In this document: piece after piece, positions 17,750-26,688 of the stretch
Layout of the letters: each line of letters starts with the position of its first letter
Position numbering within the stretch: the stretch's first letter is position 1
NCBI RefSeq assembly: GCF_002155695.1
Contig: NZ_MUYJ01000014.1
Coordinates: 31,071-95,070 of the forward strand
Length of the DNA: 64,000 bases
Direction of reading: 5' to 3'
Source: Erythrobacter tepidarius
GTDB taxonomy: Bacteria; Pseudomonadota; Alphaproteobacteria; Sphingomonadales; Sphingomonadaceae
Position numbers and translations under genes: made by a program
Notes under the pieces: generated by a model
What the model was told of the DNA's origin: nothing
The model's database searches: none
Seen by the model: only the letters and a program-made list of their open reading frames with translations

Positions 17750-18142
17750 TTACTGCGCGGCTGGTGCCGGGCTTGCGCCCGTTGCCGGAGCGGCAGGCGC
17801 TGCCGGGTCCGAAGCCGGGGCAACCGGCTGTTCGGCCAGCGGATCAGGCGCAGGTGCCGCTGCCGGCGCGCTGTTGGCACGTTCCAGCGTCGAACTGACC
17901 GTGCCGACCCGGCTCTCGCGCACGGCAAGCGCGGCGAGCACGATCGACAGGCTGACAAAAGCGATCGCCAGCCACTTGGTCGCGCGGGAGAGGAAATCGG
18001 CCGCGCCGCGCACGCCGAACGCGCCCGAGGGGCTGCCGCCGATCCCCAACCCGCCGCCTTCCGAGCGCTGCATCAGCACCAAGCCAACCAGCGCGGCGGC
18101 CACGATGGCCTGAATCACGGTGAGGAAGATGAACAGCGACAT
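17750..18142 (-). CDS. secG: Preprotein translocase subunit SecG
   Basis: A 130-residue membrane protein of the SecYEG channel. Two membrane helices (FIFLTVIQAIVAAALVGLVL and WLAIAFVSLSIVLAALAV) flank the conserved loop MQRSEGGGLGIG...GVRGAADFLSRAT. The C-terminal 50 residues are an Ala/Pro-rich tail, common in alphaproteobacterial SecG. ATG 18142 is used, with AAGAGA about 8 nt upstream. It lies between tpiA and pyrG on the same strand. Confidence 0.93.
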   Translation of the reverse strand: MSLFIFLTVIQAIVAAALVGLVLMQRSEGGGLGIGGSPSGAFGVRGAADFLSRATKWLAIAFVSLSIVLAALAVRESRVGTVSSTLERANSAPAAAPAPDPLAEQPVAPASDPAAPAAPATGASPAPAAQ

Positions 18143-18252
18143 GAACGAATCTCTTGTAAGGGACGCAAAGTGCATCCGGCTTGCCTATCGGGGCGCCATG
18201 TAGGCGTGCGCGGCGAAATCGGCAAGGGAGAGCGCTAGGCTCTCCAGCCCGC

Positions 18253-19026
18253 TCAGTGGTCGGACGGCTCGCCCGCGGCGAGCGCGATGCCCATGAAGCT
18301 GTCCGCTGTCAGGCTCGCGCCGCCGACCAGCGCCCCGCCGACCTCGGGCACGGCGAAGATCTCCGCAGCGTTCTCAGGCTTGACCGAACCGCCATAAAGA
18401 ATGCGCACTTCGCGGCCCTGCTCTTCGCCGTAAAGGTCGATCAGCAGCTTGCGGATCGCGGCATGCATCTCGGCGATGTCGGCGGTGGTGGCGACATTGC
18501 CGGTGCCGATTGCCCAGATCGGTTCATAGGCAATGGTGATCCGCTCGGCCACATCGGCCGGTGTATCGGCCGGATCCGGGAGCGAGGCCTTGAGCTGCTT
18601 CTTCACGAATGCGACGGCCTTGCCCGATTCGCGGGTCTGGGCAGTTTCGCCGCAGCACATGATGATCCTGAGGCCCGCTGCCAGCGCGGCCCGCGCCTTG
18701 GAACGCACGAGCGCATCGCTCTCGCCATGGCCCTGACGCCTTTCGGAATGGCCGAGGATCACGAACTTCGCTCCCGCATCAGCGATCATCGCGGCCGAGA
18801 TGTCCCCGGTGTAGGCGCCGCCATCGGCCTGGTGGCAATCCTGTGCCCCCACCGAGATCTGTTCGGCCTCGCGATGGATCGGGTGGATCAGCGTGAACGG
18901 CGGCGCGAGGGCCACTTCGACCTTCATGTGGCGCTGGGCTGCGCGATCGATCGCGCGCGCTTCGGACAGCATCGCGCGGGTGCCGTGCATTTTCCAGTTT
19001 CCGACGATGTAGGGTCGGCGTGTCAT
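18253..19026 (-). CDS. tpiA: Triosephosphate isomerase
   Basis: Interconverts dihydroxyacetone phosphate and glyceraldehyde 3-phosphate. Catalytic residues are visible in GNWKM (Lys), ILGHSERR (His) and AYEPIWAIGTG (Glu), and the phosphate-binding loop in ILYGGSVKPEN. The 257-residue length is typical. ATG 19026 is preferred because AGGA lies about 5 nt upstream; an in-frame GTG at 19038 is less likely. It is divergent from ppiD and upstream of secG, an order common in alphaproteobacteria. Confidence 0.97.
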   Translation of the reverse strand: MTRRPYIVGNWKMHGTRAMLSEARAIDRAAQRHMKVEVALAPPFTLIHPIHREAEQISVGAQDCHQADGGAYTGDISAAMIADAGAKFVILGHSERRQGHGESDALVRSKARAALAAGLRIIMCCGETAQTRESGKAVAFVKKQLKASLPDPADTPADVAERITIAYEPIWAIGTGNVATTADIAEMHAAIRKLLIDLYGEEQGREVRILYGGSVKPENAAEIFAVPEVGGALVGGASLTADSFMGIALAAGEPSDH

Positions 19027-19154
19027 TTTGTCCTGCACCTTGATGAACCGAGAGGTTTAGTTCGCCGAAGCGGCGATTCTGCGATCGCTCTATCGCTCCG
19101 GGGCGGCGTCCGCTAGCCGAGTAAGGCCATGTAGTCAAAACCGCCAGTGACCTG

Positions 19155-19214
19155 TTGCCGCACGGTCGCAGGGCCTATAAAGCGCACCCCGCATCGCCTG
19201 TGGCGGGCGATGCG
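19155..19214 (+). promoter_or_regulatory. Candidate ppiD promoter and leader hairpin
   Basis: TTGCCG (19155-19160) and TATAAA (19176-19181) are 15 bp apart, slightly short for a sigma-70 promoter. Immediately downstream, CGCATCGCC (19190-19198) and GGCGATGCG (19206-19214) form a perfect 9-bp inverted repeat with a 7-nt loop, which could be a leader hairpin or an operator. Confidence 0.35.
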
Positions 19215-19273
19215 ACGGGGCCATGCGACGGACCCTGTTTCTTGCCTGTTTCGCGCTCGGGGTCACGACCACA

Positions 19274-21211
19274 ATGCTCACCTTCTTCCGCCGTTTCTTC
19301 CAGTCGAAAATCGGCCTGCCGATCTTCCTCGGCTTTCTGGTGCTGATGGCGCTGGCCTTTGCGGCGGCCGATATCAGCGGGACGACGAGCTTTGGCGGCG
19401 TGTCCGGCGGTGATCGGGTGGCGGTGGTCGGTGGCGAGCCGATTGCCAGCACCGAGTTGGTGGCCGCAGCCAACACCGCGCTGGAACAGGTGCGTCAGCA
19501 GCAGCCGACCCTGACCATGCCCGAATTCATCGCCGCGGGTGCGCTTGAGGAGGTGATGCGTCAGTTGATCGACCGCCATGCCATCGGCCGTTATGCCCAA
19601 AAGTATGGGCTGAGGGCCGGCGACAATCTCGTCAACAGCGAGATTCTGCAGATCCCGGCGTTCAAGTCGCTGAGCGGCCAGTTCGACGAACAGACCTATC
19701 TCGCCGCCCTGCGCGCACGGGGCCTGACCGACGCGACGTTCCGCCGCGACCTCGTCAACGGCCTGCTCGAAGACCAGCTGCTGCGCCCGGCGCTCGCCGC
19801 GCCGCAGATGCCCGAAAAGATGGCGCGCCAGTATGCCGCCCTGGTGCTCGAGCGCCGCAAGGGCGAGATCGTGCTGATCCCCAGCACCGCCTTCGCGCCT
19901 GCCTCCGGTCCGAGCGAGACCCAGCTGGCCGAATGGTATGCCAAGAACCGCAACCTGTTTATTCGGCCCGAACGCCGCACGCTGCGCTTTGCGGTGTTGG
20001 GCGAAGACACGCTCAAGGTCGAGGCAGTGCCGACCGAAGCGGAAATCGCCGCGCGCTACAAGCGCGATGCAGCCAAGTATCAAGCGAGCGAACGGCGCGC
20101 AGTTACCGCCTTCGTGGTGCCCACGCAGGACGCCGCCCGCGCGCTGGCCGCGCGGATCAGGGCCGGAACCCCGCTCGAAACCGCCGCGCGCGAGGCGGGC
20201 TTTTCCGCCTCCCCTTCTCCGCTGCGCGACCGCGAAGCGCTCGCCAACGCCACCAGCTTCGCCTTTGCCGAAAACGCCTTCAAGGCCGCGCAGGGCGGCG
20301 TTATCGAGCCGGCCCAGGGCACGCTCGGCTGGTATGTCGCGCGGCTCGACAAGATCGAGCGCATTCCCGCGCGCAGCCTTGCCGAGGTGCGCGGCACCAT
20401 CGCCGAAGCCCTTGCGCGCGAGAAGCGCAATGCCGCGATCGCCGACCTGGTGGCCGAGATCGAAGGCGAGATCGACGGCGGCACCGCGCTGGCCGAAGTC
20501 GCCAAGGCCTATGGCCTGAAGGTCGAGACCACCCCGGCCCTGCTTGCCGATGGCAGGGCCTTCGGGCGTCCCGGCGTGCAGATCGTCCCGCAATTGGCGC
20601 CGGTGTTGGCCACCGCCTTCCAGATGGAGGAAAGCGAACCGCAGCTGGCTGAAGTGGTGCCAGGCAAGCAGTTCGTTGTCTTCGAGGTCGCCCGTGTCGA
20701 CGAGGCATCGGCTCCGCCACTCGCCGAGGTAAAGGAGCAGGCGGTCGCCGGGTGGAAGCGTGCGCAGGGCGCGATCCTCGCCCGCGCTGCCGCCGACCGG
20801 ATCGCGGCCAAGGCCCGCGGCGGCGCCGATCTGTCCGCCGCGCTCGCAGCGGAGGGCAAGTCCGGCTTCGAGCGCGAGGCGATCGACCTCGAACGCCGCG
20901 CCATGCTGGCCCGGCGCGGCCGCGACATCCCGCCGCCGCTGGTGCTGATGTTCAGCATGGCCGAAGGCACGGTGAAAGTGCTTGAAGGGCCGCGCAACAT
21001 CGGCTGGTATGTCGTCAGCCTCGAGGACATCAGCACCCAGCCGGTCGAGAGCGAGCCGGGCCTGCTCGAACTGACCCGCAGGCAGCTCGCCCCGACCCTG
21101 ACCGAGGAATATCGTCGTCAGGCGGCCGCAGCGATGCGCAAGGAGCTGGGCACCACCCGCGACGCGGAAGCCATCGCCGCGGTGCGCAAGCGGCTCGCGG
21201 GCGAGCAGTGA
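19274..21211 (+). CDS. ppiD: PpiD/SurA-type periplasmic peptidyl-prolyl isomerase
   Basis: A 645-residue membrane-anchored periplasmic folding factor. One N-terminal helix (GLPIFLGFLVLMALAFAAA) is followed by a SurA_N-like chaperone region (residues about 50-220) and a parvulin-like middle region that is strongly diverged, so isomerase activity is uncertain. The start is taken as ATG 19274, giving MLTFFRRFFQSKIG, which resembles sphingomonad homologues; ATG 19223 would add 17 residues, and neither has a clear ribosome-binding site. trpE starts 19 bp downstream. Confidence 0.85.
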   Translation: MLTFFRRFFQSKIGLPIFLGFLVLMALAFAAADISGTTSFGGVSGGDRVAVVGGEPIASTELVAAANTALEQVRQQQPTLTMPEFIAAGALEEVMRQLIDRHAIGRYAQKYGLRAGDNLVNSEILQIPAFKSLSGQFDEQTYLAALRARGLTDATFRRDLVNGLLEDQLLRPALAAPQMPEKMARQYAALVLERRKGEIVLIPSTAFAPASGPSETQLAEWYAKNRNLFIRPERRTLRFAVLGEDTLKVEAVPTEAEIAARYKRDAAKYQASERRAVTAFVVPTQDAARALAARIRAGTPLETAAREAGFSASPSPLRDREALANATSFAFAENAFKAAQGGVIEPAQGTLGWYVARLDKIERIPARSLAEVRGTIAEALAREKRNAAIADLVAEIEGEIDGGTALAEVAKAYGLKVETTPALLADGRAFGRPGVQIVPQLAPVLATAFQMEESEPQLAEVVPGKQFVVFEVARVDEASAPPLAEVKEQAVAGWKRAQGAILARAAADRIAAKARGGADLSAALAAEGKSGFEREAIDLERRAMLARRGRDIPPPLVLMFSMAEGTVKVLEGPRNIGWYVVSLEDISTQPVESEPGLLELTRRQLAPTLTEEYRRQAAAAMRKELGTTRDAEAIAAVRKRLAGEQ

Positions 21212-21230
21212 GCGCAGGCGAACCCGCTTC

Positions 21231-22769
21231 GTGAGCAGCCGTCCCGACAGCCCTTCTGCCGATCTGCCAGAAAACGCCGCCATGGCCGCGGCCGCGCTGG
21301 CGGATGGCCGGCCTGCGCTGGTGTGGCGCCGGATCATCGCCGACAGCGACACGCCGGTGGGCGCGGCGCGGCGGCTGATGACGCCCGGACGCGGCGACTT
21401 CCTGCTCGAAAGCGTCGAAGGCGGCGAGGTGCGCGGGCGCTACAGCCTGCTCGGACTCGACCCGGATCTGGTTTTCCGCGCCAGCGGCAATTCCGCTGCG
21501 ATCAACCGCGACTGGCGGCTGGATCGCGAGGCCTTCGTCCCCTGCGCAGGTGATGCCCTGGCCGAACTGCGCGCGCTTGTCGCGGCCTGCCGGATCGATC
21601 CCCTGCCCCAAGGCCTGCCTCCGGCGCTCGCCTGCCTCGTCGGCTACCTCGGCTATGAGACCATCGGTCTGGTCGAGCGTCTGCCGCGCGCGCCCGAGAG
21701 CGCGCTGGCCCTGCCCGACATGCTGTTCGTGCGGCCCACCGTCATCCTCGTGTTCGACGGGCTGAGCAACGCGCTCTATGCGGTTGCGCCAATCTGGCAG
21801 GCCGACGATCCCGTGGCGGCGGTGGCCCAAGCGGGCGAGCGGATCGATGCCGTGCTGAGCCAGCTGGGCGAGCCGATCCCGCGCGAGAGGCACACCAGCC
21901 CGCCCGCTGCCTTGCCCGAACTAACCCCGGTCATCGCGCCCGATGATTACAAGAGGATGGTGCGCAAGGCCAAGGACTACATCCTTGCCGGCGACATCTT
22001 CCAGGTGGTGCTCGCCCAGCGTTTTACCTGCCCCCTCCCACTGCCACCGCTCGCGCTCTACCGGGCGCTCAGGCGGGTGAATCCCTCGCCTTTCCTCTAT
22101 TTCCTCGATCTGCCGGGCTTTGCGCTGGTCGGCTCCAGCCCGGAAATTCTGGTGCGGGTGCGAGCGGGCGAAGTCACCATCCGCCCGATTGCTGGCACGC
22201 GGCCGCGCGGCAAGACGCGCGAGGAAGACGAGGCCAACGAAGCCAGCCTGCTCGCTGACCCCAAGGAGCGCGCCGAGCATCTCATGCTGCTCGATCTGGG
22301 GCGCAACGATGTCGGCCGTGTCGCGGCAGCAGGCACGGTGGAAGTCACCGACAGCTTCACGATCGAGCGCTACAGCCATGTGATGCACATCGTCAGCAAT
22401 GTCATCGGGCAGCTCGATCCCGGCAAGGATGCGCTCGACGCGTTGTTTGCCGGCTTTCCGGCGGGCACGGTGTCGGGTGCGCCTAAGATCAGGGCGTGCG
22501 AGATCATTGCGGAACTGGAGCCCGAAACGCGCGGTGCCTATGCCGGGGGCGTGGGCTATTTCGCCCCCGACGGTAGCCTCGACAGTTGCATCGTGCTGCG
22601 CACCGCAGTGGTGAAGGACGGCGTGATGCACGTGCAGGCAGGCGCGGGGATCGTCGCGGATTCCGACCCGGACTACGAACTCGCCGAATGTCGTGCCAAG
22701 GCGGGTGCGTTGATCTCCGCCGCGCGCGAGGCGGTGCGGGTGGCGGGCGAGCCGGGATATGGCCAATGA
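21231..22769 (+). CDS. trpE: Anthranilate synthase component I
   Basis: Makes anthranilate from chorismate with TrpG-supplied ammonia. The 512-residue protein contains the chorismate-binding C-terminal half with GTRPRGKTREED, LLDLGRNDVGRV, SGAPKIRA and GAGIVADSDP. The N-terminal feedback-control region retains LLESVEGGE, the tryptophan-binding LLES-type motif. The start is GTG 21231, 19 bp after ppiD. Its stop overlaps the next ATG. No leader peptide with tandem tryptophans is visible upstream, so attenuation of the classical type is not supported. Confidence 0.96.
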   Translation: MSSRPDSPSADLPENAAMAAAALADGRPALVWRRIIADSDTPVGAARRLMTPGRGDFLLESVEGGEVRGRYSLLGLDPDLVFRASGNSAAINRDWRLDREAFVPCAGDALAELRALVAACRIDPLPQGLPPALACLVGYLGYETIGLVERLPRAPESALALPDMLFVRPTVILVFDGLSNALYAVAPIWQADDPVAAVAQAGERIDAVLSQLGEPIPRERHTSPPAALPELTPVIAPDDYKRMVRKAKDYILAGDIFQVVLAQRFTCPLPLPPLALYRALRRVNPSPFLYFLDLPGFALVGSSPEILVRVRAGEVTIRPIAGTRPRGKTREEDEANEASLLADPKERAEHLMLLDLGRNDVGRVAAAGTVEVTDSFTIERYSHVMHIVSNVIGQLDPGKDALDALFAGFPAGTVSGAPKIRACEIIAELEPETRGAYAGGVGYFAPDGSLDSCIVLRTAVVKDGVMHVQAGAGIVADSDPDYELAECRAKAGALISAAREAVRVAGEPGYGQ

Positions 22770-23602
22770 TCCGCTGCGCAGCTCTCCTGTGCGCCGCACT
22801 GCTGGCATTGGCCGCCTGTTCCGAGCAGCCCGCTGGCCAGCCGCTGGTGCGCGCACGGCTTGACGGTTCAGAGCCTGAAACCAAGCCGACCCCCACACCA
22901 ACCCCGAGCATCGCCGCCGACAGCGCCTGCCGCAAGGTCACCTTCGAGCAGGTGCCCCTTACCCACTGCATCGCCGATCCTGCGAGGCACCGCATCGCTA
23001 CGGCCAACCTCGGCGCGGACAGGCAGCCCTTCGCCTCGCTCTCCGCCTACGCCGTGAGTGTCGATCCGGCGAGGGTGGCCTTTGCCATGAACGCCGGGAT
23101 GTATGGCGATGATCTCCGGCCAATCGGCTATTACGTCGAGAACGGCGAGCGGTTGAAGGAGCTGAATCGCGGCGCCGGCGAGGGCAATTTCTACATGAAG
23201 CCCAACGGCGTGTTCTTTGGCACCGGGGGCAATTGGCGCGTGCTGGGGAGCAACACCTTCTTCCAGACCGTGGGCGAGCGGCCCGATTTCGGCACGCAAT
23301 CCGGCCCGATGCTGGTGGTGGACGGCAAGCTCCACCCCGAGTTTCAGGACAATGGTCCTTCCAGGGCGATCCGCAATGGTGTGGGCGTGAGCGCGGACGG
23401 ACGCGCGCATTTCGTGATTTCCGATGCGCCGATCAGCTTCGGCCAGCTGGCGCGCTATTTCCGCGACGTGGTGAAAGTGCGCAATGCGCTCTATCTCGAC
23501 GGGCAGGTGTCCTCGCTATGGGATCCCGCCAGCAAGCGCCTCGACAAGGGCCGCGTCGGCCCGATTATCGTGGTGACGAAACGCGAAGGAGCAGACGGGT
23601 GA
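22766..23602 (+). CDS. Phosphodiester glycosidase-family lipoprotein (DUF2233/NAGPA-like)
   Basis: A 278-residue protein with a lipoprotein signal: lipobox LAAC, Cys18. The rest matches the phosphodiester glycosidase family, with the segments FAMNAGMY, NFYMKPNGVFF, QSGPMLVVDGK, IRNGVGVS and ALYLDGQVSSLW. Family members cleave GlcNAc-phosphodiester bonds or act on cell-wall polymers; the substrate here is unknown. It sits inside the trp operon, with its ATG overlapping the trpE stop and its stop overlapping the trpG GTG, so it is translationally coupled on both sides. A role in tryptophan synthesis is not obvious. Confidence 0.85.
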   Translation: MIRCAALLCAALLALAACSEQPAGQPLVRARLDGSEPETKPTPTPTPSIAADSACRKVTFEQVPLTHCIADPARHRIATANLGADRQPFASLSAYAVSVDPARVAFAMNAGMYGDDLRPIGYYVENGERLKELNRGAGEGNFYMKPNGVFFGTGGNWRVLGSNTFFQTVGERPDFGTQSGPMLVVDGKLHPEFQDNGPSRAIRNGVGVSADGRAHFVISDAPISFGQLARYFRDVVKVRNALYLDGQVSSLWDPASKRLDKGRVGPIIVVTKREGADG

Positions 23603-24210
23603 TCCTCGTCATCGACAATTACGACAGCTTCACCTTCAACCTCGTCCATTACCTGATGGAGCTGGGAGCCGAGGTGCGGGTCGAGCGCAACGACGCGTTG
23701 ACCGCCGCGGAAGCGCTGCGGACCAATGCGGCCGGGTTCCTGATCTCGCCCGGCCCCTGCACGCCCAACGAGGCGGGAATCAGCCTCGATCTGGTCGCCG
23801 CCTGCGCCGATGCGCAGCGGCCGCTGATGGGCGTGTGCCTTGGCCATCAGGCGATCGGGCAGCATTTCGGCGGGACGGTGCAACGCGGCGGCCTGATGCA
23901 CGGCAAGACCTCGCCCGTCACCCACGACGGCACGGGCGTGTTCGCCGGCCTGCCCTCGCCTTTCGTCGCCACCCGCTATCACAGCCTCGAGGTGGTGGAT
24001 TTGCCTGCCGAGCTGATCGCCAATGCCCATGCCGAAACGCCGGGGGCCGATCACCCCAGCGTCATGGGCTTGCGCCATGCCAGCCTCCCGATCCACTCCG
24101 TGCAGTTCCACCCCGAAAGCATCGCCACCGAGCATGGCCATGCGCTGCTCGCCAATTTCGTGCGCCTGTGCGGCCTCGATCCGGTGCTGCCCGAAAGGCT
24201 GCGCGCATGA
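23599..24210 (+). CDS. trpG: Anthranilate synthase component II (glutamine amidotransferase)
   Basis: A 203-residue class I amidotransferase that supplies ammonia to TrpE; it could also serve aminodeoxychorismate synthase, as PabA does. Visible are the N-terminal LVIDNYDSFTFNLVHYL, the nucleophile in GVCLGHQAIG and the His-Glu pair in VQFHPESIATEHG. The start is GTG 23599, overlapping the stop of the lipoprotein gene. Its stop overlaps the trpD ATG. Confidence 0.95.
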   Translation: MILVIDNYDSFTFNLVHYLMELGAEVRVERNDALTAAEALRTNAAGFLISPGPCTPNEAGISLDLVAACADAQRPLMGVCLGHQAIGQHFGGTVQRGGLMHGKTSPVTHDGTGVFAGLPSPFVATRYHSLEVVDLPAELIANAHAETPGADHPSVMGLRHASLPIHSVQFHPESIATEHGHALLANFVRLCGLDPVLPERLRA

Positions 24211-25199
24211 GCCTGCTGCCCGACGTTTCCACGCCCCTGTCCGAAGCCGAGGCCGAAGCCGCCTTCGGCGTGCTGCTCGACGGCGCGCCGTCCGAGCAGG
24301 AGATTGCCCAATTCCTCCTTGCCCTCTCCGCACGCGGCGAGACCGCGGCGGAAATCGCCGGCGCGGCGCGGGCGCTCAGGGCGCGGCTGATCCCGATCGA
24401 AGCGCCCGACGATGCGATCGACGTGTGCGGCACCGGAGGCGACGGGCACCACACATTGAACGTCTCGACCGCCGTGAGCCTCGTGGTCGCGGCCTGCGGG
24501 GTGCCGGTGGCCAAGCACGGCAACCGTGCGGCCAGCTCCAAAGCGGGCGCGGCCGACACGCTCGAAGCCCTCGGCCTCGACATGGACGCGGCCGGGCGTA
24601 CGGCGGAAAAGACGCTTGCCGAAATCGGCATCTGTTTCCTGTTCGCGAGGAACCACCACCCCGCGATGGCGCGTATCCAGCCCATAAGGGTGCGGATCGG
24701 CCAGCGTACGATCTTCAATCTGATGGGCCCCCTATCCAACCCCGCGAAGGTCAAAAGCCAGTTGATCGGCATCGCCCGCCCGGCTTACGTGCCGATCTAT
24801 GCCGACGCGCTGGCACGGCTCGGCACCGGAAAATCGCTGATCGTCTCCGGCGATGAGGGGCTCGACGAATTGAGCCTCGCAGGCGGCAATGAGATCGCGG
24901 TCGTGACCGGAAATGCCTTCCGGATGGAGCGCGTCGATGCCTCCGCGGCCGGCCTGCCCCATGCCCCGATCGAGGCAATTCGCGGCGATGATGCAAGGCA
25001 CAATGCGGCAGCCCTCAAGGCGCTGCTGATGGGCGCCCCCGGACCCTATCGCGACGCCGTGCTGTTCAATGCCGCCGGCGCGCTGCTGGTCGCGGGGCGC
25101 GGCAGCGACTGGCCCGAGCGCGCCGCCATGGCCGCCGAGGCGATCGATTCGGGCGCGGCGCTGGCGCTGCTCGAGAGGTGGATCGCGCTGGCGCGATGA
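24207..25199 (+). CDS. trpD: Anthranilate phosphoribosyltransferase
   Basis: Transfers phosphoribose from PRPP to anthranilate. The 330-residue protein has the family motifs [16 protein letters not shown] (PRPP binding), [33 protein letters not shown] and [10 protein letters not shown]. The start ATG overlaps the trpG stop (ATGA). It ends 16 bp before trpC. Confidence 0.97.
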   Translation: MSLLPDVSTPLSEAEAEAAFGVLLDGAPSEQEIAQFLLALSARGETAAEIAGAARALRARLIPIEAPDDAIDVCGTGGDGHHTLNVSTAVSLVVAACGVPVAKHGNRAASSKAGAADTLEALGLDMDAAGRTAEKTLAEIGICFLFARNHHPAMARIQPIRVRIGQRTIFNLMGPLSNPAKVKSQLIGIARPAYVPIYADALARLGTGKSLIVSGDEGLDELSLAGGNEIAVVTGNAFRMERVDASAAGLPHAPIEAIRGDDARHNAAALKALLMGAPGPYRDAVLFNAAGALLVAGRGSDWPERAAMAAEAIDSGAALALLERWIALAR

Positions 25200-25215
25200 A
25201 CGCAAAGTGAAAGAC

Positions 25216-26010
25216 ATGAACAGGCTCGATGAAATCTGCACGGCCAAGCGTGCCATTGTCGCCGCCCGCAAGCGCGCGATCAGCAATGCCCAACTAGCCG
25301 AAGCCGCACGCATCCAGACGGCCCCGCGCGGCTTCGAGGCCGCCCTGCGCGCGCGCGCTGCCACCGGTTACGCGCTGATCGCCGAGATAAAGAAGGCCAG
25401 CCCATCCAAGGGCCTGATCCGCGCCGACTTTCGCCCTGCCGAACACGCCGCCGCCTACGAGGCAGGCGGTGCGGCCTGTCTTTCGGTCCTGACCGATGCG
25501 CCTTATTTCCAGGGGCACGAGGACTATCTGGTCGAGGCCCGTTCAGCCTGCACGCTGCCGGTGCTGCGCAAGGACTTCATGGTCGATCCGTGGCAATGCC
25601 TCGAAGCCCGCGCAATCGGGGCCGATGCGATCCTGATCATCGTCGCCGCGCTCGAGGACGGCATGATGGTCGAGATCGAGGCCGCCGCGCAGGAACAGGG
25701 CATGGACGTACTGGTCGAGGTGCACGATGCGGTCGAGCTGGAGCGCGCCCTCCGCCTGCTCAAGTCGCGCCTGATCGGGGTCAACAACCGCGACCTCAAG
25801 ACCTTCACCACAAGTCTGGCTGTCACCGAGCGCCTCGCCCCGCTGATGCCGCCGGGCACGCTGATCGTCGGCGAGAGCGGGATCAACAGCCATGCCGACT
25901 GCCAGCGCTTGGAAGCCGCTGGCGTCCGCAGCTTCCTGGTCGGGGAAAGCCTGATGCGCGCCGCGGACGTCACCGCCGCCACCCGCGCCCTGCTTCAAGG
26001 CGGGCACTGA
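25216..26010 (+). CDS. trpC: Indole-3-glycerol phosphate synthase
   Basis: Closes the indole ring in tryptophan synthesis. The 264-residue TIM-barrel protein shows [13 protein letters not shown] with the catalytic Lys, [22 protein letters not shown] and the C-terminal phosphate site GESGI. ATG 25216 is taken as the start; GTG 25207, three codons upstream, is in frame. trpF is not fused and, with trpA and trpB, is not in this window. Confidence 0.97.
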   Translation: MNRLDEICTAKRAIVAARKRAISNAQLAEAARIQTAPRGFEAALRARAATGYALIAEIKKASPSKGLIRADFRPAEHAAAYEAGGAACLSVLTDAPYFQGHEDYLVEARSACTLPVLRKDFMVDPWQCLEARAIGADAILIIVAALEDGMMVEIEAAAQEQGMDVLVEVHDAVELERALRLLKSRLIGVNNRDLKTFTTSLAVTERLAPLMPPGTLIVGESGINSHADCQRLEAAGVRSFLVGESLMRAADVTAATRALLQGGH

Positions 26011-26022
26011 TCAAAGCGCTGG

Positions 26023-26136
26023 CTGTCCTACGCTGCAAAAATCGGGCAAGAACCTCGCGATGACCCGCGCCGGCCCCCTTCCCAATAACGCCTCCGACGT
26101 AACCCGAACGAGGCCGGGACTTTGCCTTCAGGACAG
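26023..26136 (+). promoter_or_regulatory. Possible structured leader upstream of moaC
   Basis: The 177-bp trpC-moaC gap contains nested complementary segments: CTGTCCT (26023-26029) with AGGACAG (26130-26136); GGCAAG (26045-26050) with CTTTGCC (26120-26126, one bulge); and CCGGCC (26070-26075) with GGCCGG (26112-26117). Together they could fold a roughly 114-nt leader. A metabolite riboswitch is conceivable, but I recognise no known consensus and chance pairing in GC-rich DNA is possible. Confidence 0.25.
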
Positions 26137-26187
26137 TGTCTCATGTGTCTCCAATAGGCTCCGGCAGCAAGAAACGGAGGCGCTTTG

Positions 26188-26688
26188 ATGAACGGGACGC
26201 GTGATCTGGGGGCTGGGCGACTCACCCATCTCGGCGATGATGGTGCGGCGCGGATGGTCGATGTCGGCGCCAAGCCCGCTACCGCAAGGCGCGCTGTGGC
26301 CAGTGGGCGAATTGCCATGTCGGCAGAGGCGCTGGCGGCGATCCGCGCGGGCAACGCCCCCAAGGGCGACGTGCTCAGCACCGCGCGTCTGGCCGGAATC
26401 ATGGCCGCCAAACGCACCGGCGAGCTGATCCCGCTTTGCCACCCGCTTGCGCTCGAAGCAGTCAATATCGACTTCGCCTTCGAAGCAGACGCGATCCGCG
26501 CCACTGCCACCGCCTCGCTCACCGGCAAGACCGGCGTGGAAATGGAAGCCATCACAGCGGTTTGCATCGCTTTGCTCACAATCTACGATATGACGAAAGC
26601 GATCGACAAGGCGATGGTGATCGAGGGCGTGCGCCTTATCGCCAAGTCCGGCGGCAAGTCGGGCGCTTGGCAGGCGACGAAAGCATGA
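26188..26688 (+). CDS. moaC: Cyclic pyranopterin monophosphate synthase
   Basis: Second step of molybdenum cofactor synthesis, together with MoaA converting GTP to cyclic pyranopterin monophosphate. The 166-residue protein contains [36 protein letters not shown] and the C-terminal lysines in [13 protein letters not shown] 26188 is chosen over the adjacent TTG because GGAGG lies 7 nt upstream. Its stop overlaps the moeA start. Confidence 0.97.
   Translation: MNGTRDLGAGRLTHLGDDGAARMVDVGAKPATARRAVASGRIAMSAEALAAIRAGNAPKGDVLSTARLAGIMAAKRTGELIPLCHPLALEAVNIDFAFEADAIRATATASLTGKTGVEMEAITAVCIALLTIYDMTKAIDKAMVIEGVRLIAKSGGKSGAWQATKA

Noticed and set aside
16038..18113. A 691-residue open frame on the plus strand
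   Set aside because: Antisense to pyrG and secG, both secure; composition is typical of a GC-rich shadow frame.
21212..21230. Possible trp leader peptide or attenuator before trpE
   Set aside because: The ppiD-trpE gap is only 19 bp and has no tandem Trp codons or alternative hairpins.
19175..21352. A 725-residue open frame on the minus strand
   Set aside because: Antisense to ppiD; no motif and no ribosome-binding site.
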